Shown: positions 53,789 to 64,000 of the stretch, piece by piece
Numbering within the stretch: the stretch's first letter is position 1
Layout of the letters: each line of letters begins with the position of its first letter
Source of the DNA: Anaspis maculata
Taxonomy: Eukaryota; Arthropoda; Insecta; Coleoptera; Scraptiidae
Assembly: GCA_949128115.1 (NCBI GenBank)
Contig: OX421966.1
Span: 58,153,416-58,217,415, forward strand
Length of the DNA stretch: 64,000 nucleotides
Reading direction: 5' to 3'
The notes under the pieces: generated by a model
What the model saw: the letters and a program-made list of their open reading frames with translations, nothing else
Database searches by the model: none
What the model was told of the DNA's origin: nothing
Position numbers and translations under genes: made by a program

Positions 53789-54329
53789 GAATACAATCGA
53801 AGTTGTCGAGGTTTTGGGCCTCACAAGGCCCTTATGACTGTTTCACCATTTTTTTGTCATATATTGGAAAGGTGCCAATCTTCAAATAGGCAAAGTTACA
53901 AAAAACAGTCATGTGGGGATCATCATCAAAAAAAATTTTTTCTTCTCCACTATCCCAGGTTATTATGATCCTATGAATCGAACAGATGTTTTCGCTTAGA
54001 ATGGCCTGAAAGTTGCTTCCCGTGGTATCGCGATGCCATCCGGCAGGATTGTAATACGGACCAATGCCCTTATTTCGAACTGTGTCTCTACGATGGTAAC
54101 TCTTTTGCAGATGCCTACAGGGTGATCAAAAATCGAGAAATTCTGTTTTATGAACCAAAATAGGTCGGAACATGAAAATTAGCACACATACTCCTCATCC
54201 GATGCTCATTGGTGTGGAACAAACCACTTTGAGATATCTCGAACTGTTTCTCAAATGTACCTGAAATACAAGTGTTACTCATCATAAAAGGGACGTACCT
54301 ACTGGGTGGGCCTAGCAAAAACCTGACTG

Positions 54330-55700
54330 CTTTATTTTCCTCGCCAAATATTTGTTATTCCTCCGATTTCAGCAAACTAAGTATCACTGAATAGTCAAAT
54401 GAATAGGTTGTAAAAGTCAAGCAACAAAATGGACGAAACGTCAAGATTCAAAATGGCGGAGCCAAGTAAAAATATACCATTTTTTGAGCTCGTTCATTTT
54501 TTATAAACGCTCTTGCGATTCTTGCGATGGTAGCTATAATGATGGTTTTGGGAAGAACAGATTTCCTCTAACAAACCAAAACAACAACGACCCAAATCGG
54601 TTCATCCTGTACAAAGATATAGCGATTTGAAATAAAGGTTGATTACTTATTTTATTGACTGCGTTTCTATCGCAGCGTTCGATCCGCTCGAGTTTCGATC
54701 GGATCCAGAGTGGCCCCAGTCAAGCGCGTTTTTATCGTCGCACGTTCGATCCGCTTCGCTCAATCCTATTTCACTACTTTAGAATTAGGTTAGAATTTAT
54801 GAGAGACAACAACATGGTTTAAAACGCGTCAAACTGCGCCAACCGGAAAAGATATTAATTTTGAATTTTCTTGGTGTATTTTATTCACAATTACTGGAAG
54901 GCATCCCTTGATTTCGTGAAAATAACGCTTTGTTTACAAGTTGGTCATCTGTCACTTCAATCCCATCCCGTTCACATTGGGTGAAATACGAGCGGATACA
55001 AGCCTCGATCCGCTTGACTCAAGTCAAGCCGGCCAAAGCACCGGATCGACTTGAACTCCTCGATCCGATTGAAATCTCAATCCCGACAGTTTATATTGGC
55101 TGTTTCAAGCGGATCGACCCGATCGGATAGAGTTTCGATCGGATCCAAAGCTGCGATAAGAACGCAGTCATTGATTAGTTTCTCGCCTGCCATTTTTATT
55201 TATTTGTCAATTCAAACTATATTTGCTTCAGTGCCTATCTAATTGAATCGGCTACAAACACCAGTTTTGAAATGGTCAAAATGTCAGAATTCAAAATGGT
55301 GGTTGTAAGACGGAACACTGCCGACCACGACGCTTGGTCAAGAAATATCAAAATTACAAAACAATAGACAGAATTGGGAAGAATGAACTTTGCCTTGCAT
55401 TTGAGGATCACATCGAGTTTAATCGGTTCATCAGTTGTGAAGATATATCGATTTCAAATAGGTTTGTTGATCACTTTCTTAGATATGCATCGACTATTAC
55501 TTAGTTACATGTTAGTTTCTCACCTGCCATTTTTCACTTATTGATCGATTTTAACGATTTTTTTTTGTAACAGCAATCTACTAAGTTCAGCAGGTTATAA
55601 ACACCAGTTTGGAAATCGCCAAAATGTCAAAATTAAAAATGGCGGATAGGAGACGGAACATTGGCGAAGTTCTCTTTGGTCAAGAGATATGAACGTTTGT
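54330..55700. repeat. Tandem copies of an about 350-bp repeat
   Basis: AATCGGTTCATC...AAGATATA.CGATTT, TTAGTTTCTC(G/A)CCTGCCATTTTT, and CAAAATGTCA(G/A)AATTCAAAATGG-like blocks appear two to three times in the same order. One copy is split by the MITE at 54658-55169. A TACAGGGTGATCAAAAATCG motif precedes it at about 54118. Confidence 0.7.
54658..55169. mobile_element. MITE, ACTGCGTT(T/C)TATCGCAGC termini
   Basis: Left GACTGCGTTTCTATCGCAGC and right GCTGCGATAAGAACGCAGTC are inverted copies with few changes. Subterminal GATCCGCT, TTTCGATCGGATCC motifs repeat densely in both arms. The target duplication is unclear. Confidence 0.75.
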
Positions 55701-56051
55701 TATATTATGTAAGTTATATCATATTATATTGTTGATATTGTAACGATTTTTCGCGTACGGGATCGCCGCTCGTAGCACTGCCCCCCTCTTGAGCCTGTTC
55801 GTCCCGAATAGGCTCATCGTTACTCCCGGTGTAACGTGCAAGGTGATTAAGGTGAGCAACTTTCATCTTGGCTTTCGGGTCCCGCTAGATTCTGTACACG
55901 ACGTCAATAATCCTCTTGACTACCGTGTACGGTCCTTTCCACGACAGATGCAAGTTTGGAGACCTTCCTTTCTTGCGCTGAGGATTGTACAATCAGACCA
56001 GGTCACCTGCTTGAAATCCCGTGGAGTTCGTCTTTAAGTTGTAACGCGTTT

Positions 56052-56813
56052 TTAACTCTCCTCGGCTGCGAGTTCTTGGTCCTTGCTGACCGCACAAACC
56101 TTGCACTGACGACACCATGTTTCCACGTCGTTCCGGTAGTTCACCCAGTAGAACCGCTCGCGCACCTTGTCCAACGTCTTGTTCACCCCAAGGTGCCCCC
56201 CAGTGACGCCATTGTGCATTTTTTCTAGGACCTCCTTCACTCTCTTCTTTGGAAGCACCATCTCTTTCTTCCCATCGGGACTCTCCTAGACTCTCTTCAG
56301 CAATCCGTTCTCTATTCTCAGAGAATTCCACCGAGCCCAAAGAGCCTTGAAGTGGGGCCCTTCACCAGATATCTCGGCCCGTTCTGGTCTTTCCTGGCCA
56401 AGTTCTTTTCTTTAAGCAAGCAAACCGATGGCTGGGTCCTTACGCTGCTCTTTCTTGAGCTCAGCCGTAGTCCAATTTCTCGGGGTTTCAAAGACAAGTG
56501 CTTCGATTTCGACGTTCCCATTCTGCTGGTCTACCCTCTTGTCGTGCCTCCAGTCCTCGGTGCGTGGTCTTCGAGAAAGACCATCTGTGTTGCCATTATC
56601 ATGACTCCTTCCAGGACGATGTTCACTTCCTTGATCAGCAGCTCCCCGTTCCAGCCTGGAGCGATCTGCTGAACGGTACGGTTGCCAGCAATCACGCTGC
56701 AGATGGCCATTCTTTCCACAATTGGAGCAACGCAGCCTTCCTCCTGTGCGATTGCTTTCTTTCGACTGATGACCTCCTCGATCAGCAGCTTCCCGTTCCA
56801 AAATGAAGTCTGC
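56052..56813 (-). pseudogene. Gypsy-like knuckle repeats fused to RNase H end and integrase start
   Basis: Continuing on the minus strand in shifting frames: a frameshifted third knuckle (about 56850), a fourth CSNCGKNGHLQRDC, a linker like the earlier ones (RLERGAADQGSEHR), then NTDGLSRRP typical of the RNase H end, LKKEQRKDPAIG, and the integrase zinc region to 56052. The junction shows a large deletion between knuckles and RNase H. Confidence 0.75.
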
Positions 56814-58084
56814 TTAAGCGTATCGTCGCCTGCAGTCGCGTTGCAGATGTCCGTCCCTTCCACATTCAAAGCAACGTGATCTTCCTCCTCTACGATTGCT
56901 TTCTCTTGGTTGGTGACTTTCTCGATCAGCAGTCGAGATCGTTCTCCGTTCCGCTATGAAACAGTCTGCTGAACTCGACCATTGCCTGCAGTCCCGACGA
57001 AGATGTCCCGTTCTTCCACAGCCGAAGCAACGCGGTCTTCCTCCAGCTCTTGGCTCGCCTTGGGGTCTGTTCCGAGACATGGCGCTGAGAAGTTCCTCAA
57101 ACATCTCCTTCAACGACTTCGGAAGCATGTGATGCTCTGGATTCGTCAAGTTCACCTCCCTAAAACGATGAGGGCGCGAAGCATCCTTGGCAGCCTCGAT
57201 GCGAATAGCTTGGATGAGTGCGTCGCTGATGTTGGCTGGATTGCTGATCATGACCATCTGACGCAATTCTGGATGTTTTATTCCGCCCATGAAAGTTTCC
57301 TTGGCGATGTCGGTCAAAACATCCGCTGGATGAGCTGGATAGGCCAGGTAAACCAGCCTCAGGACTTTGGATTCGAATTCCTGAAGGCTTTCTCCGCTCT
57401 TTTGGGTTCTGGCCTTCAGCTGGGTTTGATGGATCTGCCGCACATGATTGTCCCCATACCGAAGCTCCAGGTCCCTCGTCAGCTTGGCAAAGTCCTCCTG
57501 CTCACTCTCAGGAATCGTCTGGAGCAGCTCCAATGCTGAGCCTATGAGAGCCAGGACTAGAGCTGTGGCTCTCTCATCGTCGCTCCATCCGTTTGCTTCG
57601 GCAGCGGCATCGAACTGTCTCTTATAGGTTGTCCATGGGCTTTTCCCATCGAAGTTTGGCAGCTTCACACGTTGGACACCCGCTGAACTGACCATCGCAG
57701 CACTAGCGGCGGTTTTCTGAACCTGTTGCTCCAGCTTCGTCATGTTGGCCTTCACCGCTTCCACTTATTTTTCTAGCTTGCTCACGCTGCCGTCGAAATA
57801 CCGCGTTTGTTGTTCCACAACGGCTAATATTTCTTCCATTTTCTCCAGGCGTATCTTTTCCTGTTCTTCCAGCAGGTTTCTCAGTTCTTCTTTGTCTTCT
57901 AGACGCTGTTCTTGTGAAAGATTTTTCAATCCTTTTTCCTGTCCTTCTAGAAGATTCTTCAATCTTCTTTATCTTCCAAACGCCTCTTCTCCTGTTCTTC
58001 TTTCTCTGCCTGGCGTTTCGTCTTTTGTTCTTGCATCATCGCCATGATGCTCGCCAAAGCGTCTTCGACTCCTGTCTTCGACAT
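56814..58084 (-). pseudogene. Gypsy-like gag with zinc knuckles, broken by stops
   Basis: Minus strand from an ATG at 58084: a Glu/Lys/Arg-rich coiled N-terminus, broken near 57962 (TGA) and again at 57767 (TAA). The gag core then runs 57764-56814 (VKLPNFDGKSPWTTYKRQFD, SALELLQTIPESEQEDF, GESLQEFESKVLRLVYLAYP). Two CCHC knuckles follow: CFGCGRTGHLRRDC and CFECGRDGHLQRDC. Packages RNA in the parent family; here non-functional. Confidence 0.85.
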
Positions 58085-58213
58085 GCTTCTCGTCTCCGCC
58101 ATTTACCAAATCACGAATGTTCCGAACGTCCTGTAGTCGCAGGCCGAATTACTCTCAATTATACCGCTTTCTGACACCAAATGTTACGATATTTCGCGTA
58201 CGGGATCGCCGCT

Positions 58214-58466
58214 GGTAACAATATTGTTATATTGTTACTAAACGAAAGTTTGGCAGACCTGAGGATGAGCCAATAACCGTTTCAGAATACAAGGGATCCG
58301 TATTGTGACCGACGGATGAAAACGCGAATAACGCTATACAACTTGGAAGCCAACTCTGGAGGATTTCAAGAAGGTAACATCATATGACTGTACAACCACA
58401 ACGCAAAAAAGGAGTGGGAGGAACCGTACACCGTGATCAAAAGTAAAAACGTCCAGGAATAACGAA
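58214..58466. other. Stretch between gypsy-like remnant and LINE
   Basis: No gene is seen. Could be the outer part of the gypsy-like LTR or unrelated flank. Confidence 0.4.
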
Positions 58467-59022
58467 GTGCTTGCTCGGGACGAACAGATTTTAGGGAGGG
58501 GAGTCAGTACTACGAAACTCGCTGGAGATCACGATGCGCAAATAAGACAGATAATGCATTATTGGTGGAGGAGCCGTTATTTGAGGGATACCAAAATATT
58601 CGCAAAGCTGATGAAAGTCTCTAGAGCTTCCGCGATCGGGCTATCAGGTAAACTGAAACCGTGTCGAAGGCACCGACATTCTTTAGTCACATCTAGTCAT
58701 AATTCTAGTCAGTATGAAAGGTCTCCCAGTTACAGGGGTATACAAATGTATAATAAGCTACCACATGAGTTCAAAACTATGACCTCCAAAGAATTTCCTG
58801 AACATGTCAAGGATCTGCTGCTGTTCCATTGTTTCTACTCTGTCGACGAGTATATGTTATGTGATTTGTAATTTTATCTGTAATAGTATGTTACTGTCGA
58901 ATTAACATTGTTCATGATGTTAATTATTTATTTATTTATTGTTTGACATGTACATCCGACACTTTGGCCCCGTACAAATAAAACTCTATTCTATTCTATT
59001 CTATCCTGTTCTATTCTATTCT
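58467..59022 (+). mobile_element. 5'-truncated LINE 3' end with (TTCTA)n tail
   Basis: A 134-codon frame (58467-58871) ends with SYRGIQMYNKLPHEFKTMTS, then FPEHVKDLLLFHCFYSVDEY. This is the typical C-terminus of Jockey/CR1-type reverse transcriptases. A 3' UTR ends GTACAAATAAAACTCTATTC and a (TTCTA)n run to about 59022. The reverse transcriptase core is missing, so this is a dead-on-arrival copy. Confidence 0.8.
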
Positions 59023-59028
59023 ATATAA

Positions 59029-59360
59029 AAACAGTCCTACACGACGCCCAATGAAATCTACTTTAGATATTGGTTGAAATTTTTTGAAAAGAGTTGATGT
59101 AAAAGCAGAAAAGAACAAATTGAGTAGAGTCCTGCACCAAAGGCGGGTATTTCTAGTCAAAGCCAGGGTGAGCGGCCGTCTCGGGTAGTAACGGCCAGGA
59201 AAAATACGTTTTTTGTGTAAAGGCATGCGGACAGCCTTTGATGGATATGATTTTTCACACGTAATGTAACGGATTTCCCTTGTTTCTTCTTCAAGATTGA
59301 AAAAGAATTATTCAAATATATTGAAAAATTTAAAAGTTATCTACATATCTACCTACTCTG
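59029..59360 (+). repeat. Direct repeat, copy 1 (about 330 bp)
   Basis: TCTAGTCAAAGCCAGGGTGAG, CGTCTCGGGTA, TAACGGCCAGGAAAA and AAAGAATTATTCAAATAT recur at 59960-60295 in the same orientation. Belongs to the family also seen at 33400-34090. Confidence 0.82.
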
Positions 59361-59569
59361 CTATCTGAAAATCCTACAATAACAATTCTGAAGGACCAAG
59401 CGACATGAAGATAGGCAAGCTGTGATGATTAATTGAAATCAGATGCAAACATGGGACAATTTTGCTGAAAACCACGAAGCTTTTCCAAATAAAACCATTG
59501 TAAAAATCGTCAGTAGTTGAGGCTTTATTCAAGTTTATCATTTGAGTCCGGCTCCGATAAGCTAGGCCA

Positions 59570-60300
59570 GTTTTGCATTTTCTAATGGGAAGGAAACTCT
59601 CGGAAAATTAAGAGAATTTTGACAGAAATTGTCGGAAAAGTTCAAGAGCCAGTAACGCCTCGTTAAAAAAACAATTGATGAAAATCTGATTACGGGTCGA
59701 AAAGTTGAAAATATGCAGTTATTCTAAGGAGGAAAACTCGAAATCCGTTAGTCCGATTTCAAAAATTTTTCTCACGAAACTCAATTCAACCTTTTCCCTA
59801 ACTATGACTTGCAGCAAGTCTGTACCTAAAATAAATATTTCGTGTGGCTTACCGCAGGTCGAAATTCGCATTGCATTTTTTCTAATTCACGAAATGTTCA
59901 AGTTTCATTTTGAACAAATCACCGTCAGAAAATGGAAACCGTGTCGAGTTCGAAAATAGGCCCGCACGACGTCCAATGCAATCTACTTTTGATATCAGTT
60001 GAAATTTTCTGAGAGAAAGCGATCTACGAGCAGAAAAGGGCATCTGAGTAGAGTTCTGCACCAAACGCGGGTATTCCTAGTCAAAGCCAGGGTGAGTGAC
60101 CGTCTCGGGTAATAACGGCCAGGAAAATGGCGTTTTTGTGTAGAGGCATGCGGACGACATTCAATGAATATGATCTTCTACACCTTTCATGACAAATTTC
60201 CCAAGTTTCTCCTTCAATATTAGCAAAGAATTATTCAAATATTTTGAAAAATGAAAAAGTTATCGACATTTCAAAACCTACCTACTACCTACCTGATGTG
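59570..60300 (+). repeat. Longer copy of the same dispersed family
   Basis: Contains the second copy of the ~330-bp repeat (59960-60295) plus upstream sequence matching the reverse complement of 33650-34010. Non-coding. Confidence 0.75.
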
Positions 60301-60507
60301 AGTCCAGGCCCAGTTATGAGCTTTTTTTCTTCTTGAAATTAATCACTTCGAAAACAACCGGGAAGTGAAAAATCATACATAATTGTTCAAAATCACTACC
60401 TTAGTAACATTTCGATTTGATATAAGCAAATACGGCAGCTAATCGACCACAATTTGAGAAAAACCTATTGCGCCGGGCCCAAAATTCGCCCAAACCAGAT
60501 AGTGTCC

Positions 60508-63500
60508 AATTTAGTGGCGCTCGAGCAGTATCCGCATATCGACCTGTGGGATTTCACCCTGTCGAGCATGCTGCTCCAGAAACTCGATGAGTCGACGCGA
60601 AAACGTTTCGAGGTGAAGTCAGCTGGCACCCCCTTCCCCAAATACGAAGACGTCAAGTCTTTCGTGCTCGACCAATGCAAGGCTTTCGAGGCAACTGCCT
60701 TAAATTCTAAAACGCAATCGAACTCCCGCTCCACACGGGCAAACACCGTTACCGTGAAGCCCGAGGTCAGCCGCAAGTCGTGGGCATCACATGCGTTGGT
60801 GTCTCAGACCTCATCTGCCCCAGCGACGTCGCATGAGTCAGCATGTTCTCATTGTGGGGCGAGAAGTCATAAAATCACCGCGTGCAAGACTTTTCTGTCA
60901 ATGTCCCCAAATGACAGATATTTGGCGGTCAAACAGAAAAGGCTCTGTCTCAACTGCTTGAGCACCAATCACGGCGCTCCAAAATGTCCATCGTCGTATT
61001 CGTGTCGGCAGTGCCACGCAAGGCATCACACCTTGCTGCACTTCCCCAAGCCACATAGAACTGCAGGTCATGAGTCACCCAGTTCTTTATCGAATCCAGT
61101 TGAATTACCGCAAATCGTTTCCCCTGGTCTTCCAGAAAATGTCGCGAATTCGGTGACGAATCTCGCCTCAAGCCTCAAGGCAGCTCATGTTTTGTTGGCC
61201 ACGGCAATCGTTCACGTTCGTGACCGGTGGGGAGGCTACCAAAGCCTCCGTGCGCTCATAGACCCTGCCAGTCAGGCATCGTTTATTTTGGACTCCTGCG
61301 TGCGCAAATTGGGTCTATCCCCATCAAATCACAATGTGCCCGTTTTTGGCTTGGGTCTCACCCCCGCCAATTCGACGTGTGGCACAGTCACTTGCCAGGT
61401 CAAGGCTGATGATGAGTCTCTCCCAATCCCTGAATTGGAGTTAATTGTCCTGCGCAGGATTTGTGGTAACCTGCCAGACACCGCTTTGAACCCGGATCAA
61501 TTCCACTTGAACTTATCGAATCTGGCGGATCCCACATGGTTCAAGCCAGGCCCCATTCAAGTGTTGTTGGGCGCCGACGTTTATCCGTCAGTCGTGAAAG
61601 AGGGAATCGTCTCGTCAGGTCCGTCACAGCCTGTTGCCATAAACACCATTTTTGGCTGGGCTCTTCTCGGTCCCTTTCAAGCCCCGTCAAAACCTCTGCA
61701 TTCCTTTTTGGTTTGCACTCCAACTGGAATCGACGAGTCTCTGCACAAATTTTGGGAAGTAGAGGAAATCTCGTCACCATCGTCCAAAACACGTTTGTCC
61801 CCAGATGATGAACGTGCAGAAATTTGTTTCCGGGACTCTGTCTACCGTTGTCCGTCAGGTCGTTTTGGGGTTTCGCTTCCCTTCAAAAGGGAGTCCCCCA
61901 CCTTTGAACATTGCAGGTCTATGGCTGACCGCCGTTGGTTAGCTATCGAACGTCGCCTGGTCCGTCAGGACACACTCCGTGATCTGTACATGGCATTCAT
62001 GCGCGACTACCTCGACCTAGGTCACATGACCTTGCTGGACGCAGAACCTCCAGATTCTGAGGCGTATTACATCCCTCATCATCCGATCGTCAAGATCGAA
62101 GACGACAAGCCGAAAATTCGCGTCGTTTTTGATGCTTCGGCGCAAGCGCCGAATCATTTATCTCTCAACGAGACGCTTCTCGTCGGTCCTAAGTTACAAC
62201 AGGACATAGCAGCTTTGCTACTGCAGTTTCGGTGTGAGCCGATCGTTTTTACTTGTGACATCCGTCAGATGTATCGGCAGATACTTATCTCGCCCGAACA
62301 TCGCAAGTATCAACTCATTCGCTTTCGTTTCTCCCCTGATCGACCCATTGAAACGTACCAATTGAACACCATTACATATGGTGTTTCTTCGGCACCGTTT
62401 CTAGCGGTTCGCACGTTGCTTCACTTGGCAGAACAAAGCGCCTCGAAGTTTCCATTGGCTTCGCAGGCAATTCGCCGTAATTTGTATGTAGACGATCTAC
62501 TTTGCGGCGCGAACTCCGTGGAATCAGCACGGGAATTACAAACGCAGCTAATCAACCTGCTCCAATCGGGTTGCTTTGAATTGCGCAAGTGGGCAAGCAA
62601 TCACCCTGATGTGCTGCAAGACATACCACTTGATCACTTTCGAACTCAGCCGTCCACTTTCAGTGACGTTGCTGACAATACTGTCAAAATTCTTGGCCTC
62701 CAGTGGCAAGCGGCAACAGACACCTTTTCATTCACGGTTCATCCAAATGAACTACCGTGCACAAAACGGTCCATTTTGTCGGAGGTGGCTCGGATTTACG
62801 ATCCGCTCGGCTTTCTGTGCCCTGTGGCAATTTTCGCCAAACATTTAATCCAACGCTTATGGAAACTTGGCCTTGATTGGGACGACACCCCTCCAGACAT
62901 CGTATGTCAACAGTGGTTGCGTTTTCAATCCGAGCTATCGCAACTTTCGCGGTTGCAAATTCCACGGCATACTTTTCCGTCGCCTGCAGACAAGTGCCAG
63001 TTGCACGCCTTTTGCGACGTATCTGAATCTGGGTACGCGAGCGTGTTGTACGTTCGTTACCTTCGAAATGGGGTTCCCACCATTCGTCTCCTAACCGCCA
63101 AATCAAAGGTGGCTCCAGTCAAATTGCTGACCGTACCCCGTCTCGAATTGTGTGCAGCGGTCCTACTTTCCAATCTCGTTGCCTTCACCGTTGCAGCGCT
63201 CGCAGGAACCGTACAGTTCGATGCCATATTTGCGTGGACCGATTCTACGGTTGTTCTCAGCTGGCTGCGTTCCTCTTCGCACCGCTGGAAAACATTTGTT
63301 GCTCACCGTGTTGAGCATATTCAACAGCGTGTCCCGCCTCAGTGTTGGAGACATGTCTCAACATCGGACAATCCCGCCGACCCAGCTTCGCGCGGATTGT
63401 TTTCCGAAGACATGCTTTCGTGCTCCCTCTGGTGGTCTGGCCCACCTTTTCTGTCATCAGCGGATGACACATGGCCGGATGACAAATTCTCCGTGTCCTC

Positions 63501-64000
63501 CCCAGACATTGCGTCTGAAGAGCGAAAGCTCGCTTTGGTCGTGCGTGTGCCGCAGCCGCCGCCGATTGACATCGACGACCTCTTTTTGCGCATATCCTCC
63601 TTACGGAAGATTCAGGGCGCTGTCGCCTATTTCTATCGGTTCTGCAAATGCAAGTCCGATGAGAAGTTCACAGGACCTCTCTCGGATACAGAACTCCATT
63701 TTGCCTTGTTGTACATTGTCAAACATGTACAGCAGAAGGTATTTGCCGTCGAAATCGCGTCGTTACGCAACGGCAAACCCTGTTCAAGACCCTTCCGAAA
63801 ACTTTCACCCTTTCTCGATCGTGACGATGTTCTCCGCGTCGGCGGACGTTTGAAGCATTGTCATGAGTTGCCATTTGCAACCAGACACCCTGCTCTTCTT
63901 CCATCTCGTCACGTCTTGACAGGACTCGTCATTCGACAAGTTCATTCCCGACATTGCCACCCGGGACTCAACAATACCTGCTATCTCCTGCAGCAAAATT
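60508..64000 (+). CDS. BEL/Pao gag-pol, remainder (open to window end)
   Basis: Frame open without a stop for about 1,164 codons. In order: gag end (NLVALEQYPHIDLWDFTLSS); knuckles CSHCGARSHKITAC and CLNCLSTNHGAPKC; a protease-like region with ALIDPASQASFI, where the usual DSG is replaced by DPA; reverse transcriptase with RVVFDASA and LYVDDLLCG; RNase H with HAFCDVSESGYAS and WTDST; DNPADPASRG; then the integrase zinc start (HSRHCHPGL) at the edge. Reverse transcriptase and RNase H motifs look intact. The protease change needs checking. It cannot be translated from its own gag start because of the nested block. Confidence 0.92.

Larger units (their letters stand above)
55752..58213 (-). mobile_element. 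Internally deleted gypsy-like LTR retrotransposon
   Basis: The direct repeat CGCGTACGGGATCGCCGCT at 55752-55770 and 58195-58213 marks LTR remnants. On the minus strand TTTGGTGTCAG (58171-58181) is a gypsy-type primer site. Gag with knuckles follows, then directly the end of RNase H (NTDGLSRRP) and an integrase zinc region (HNGVTGGHLGVNKT...CRQCKVC). Protease, reverse transcriptase and most of integrase are deleted. A purine-rich AAGAGGGGGGCAG precedes the 3' remnant. Confidence 0.8.
53789..60507. other. Nested insertion block splitting the second BEL gag
   Basis: Left BEL sequence ends AACGAAAA (53788) and the frame resumes AATTTAGTGGCG at 60508; at most AA is shared, so no clear target duplication is seen. 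The block holds, in order, a short unassigned segment (53789-54117), a ~350-bp repeat family with a MITE, a deleted gypsy-like element on the minus strand, a truncated LINE, and a duplicated non-coding repeat. It probably accumulated in several steps. Confidence 0.8.
51960..64000 (+). mobile_element. Second BEL/Pao retrotransposon, split by nested insertions, runs off window
   Basis: Order: a probable 5' LTR; a primer-site motif ATTGGTCCTTCGAGCC (52860-52875) matching that of the first BEL; a leader; a gag start at 53103; an interruption at 53788/60508; the remaining gag-pol to the window end. The left boundary is approximate because the 3' LTR and target duplication are outside. The LTR's 3' end is probably CTAACA near 52852. 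The element begins within about 100 bp of the MULE-RING stop codon, in the same orientation, so it may supply that gene's 3' end. Confidence 0.8.

Noticed and set aside
55993..57539. Plus-strand frames over the gypsy-like region (for example 56982-57539)
   Set aside because: Antisense shadows of the minus-strand gag and integrase remnants.

Overview
The window reads as a repeat-laden, intron-bearing animal genome, almost certainly an arthropod and probably an insect. Support: GT-AG introns, two BEL/Pao retrotransposons, a P-superfamily element with a THAP-type first exon, a hAT element, a tRNA-derived SINE, many MITEs and several satellites. Hemipteran affinity is only an impression from the repeat style and from one BEN-family-like exon. 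There are no bacterial operons, rRNA genes or CRISPR arrays.

Left part (1-21000): a ~1 kb palindrome cut by the window edge; a 221-codon transposon-derived ORF; two small MITEs; one orphan first exon (minus strand, 3628-3811); a CAGGGTG-ended MITE; a three-copy tandem repeat; a complete, apparently intact BEL/Pao element (5614-11578, identical 254-bp LTRs, 5-bp target duplication AATAC, one 1,726-codon gag-pol frame on the minus strand); a ~490-bp palindrome; a short P-like element (14951-16376; 34-bp perfect terminal repeats, 8-bp target duplication GGCCTGAT) carrying a broken THAP gene; and a ~3.5 kb satellite of 156-bp monomers in two opposed arrays.

Central part (21016-51936): this is the most interesting object. 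Ten short plus-strand segments, each bounded by good AG/GT splice signals and all phase-compatible, join into a single 605-residue partial frame. It contains the end of a FLYWCH-like zinc finger, a complete MULE-type transposase core (HADGTF, TDFE, GCLFH, RTNNNVESFH), an acidic linker, and a C-terminal C3HC4 RING finger before the stop at 51934-51936. The N-terminal exon is not seen. Its introns (67 bp to 11.3 kb) are packed with satellites, MITEs, a hAT element, a SINE and at least five long inverted repeats; as transcribed RNA these would form long hairpins.

Right part (about 51960-64000): a second BEL/Pao element on the plus strand starts just after that stop codon. Its gag is split at 53788/60508 by a ~6.7 kb nest of other repeats: a ~350-bp repeat family holding a MITE, an internally deleted minus-strand gypsy-like element with four zinc knuckles, a 5'-truncated LINE 3' end with a (TTCTA)n tail, and a dispersed non-coding repeat. 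The BEL frame then runs open through zinc knuckles, protease, reverse transcriptase and RNase H to the window end at the start of integrase.
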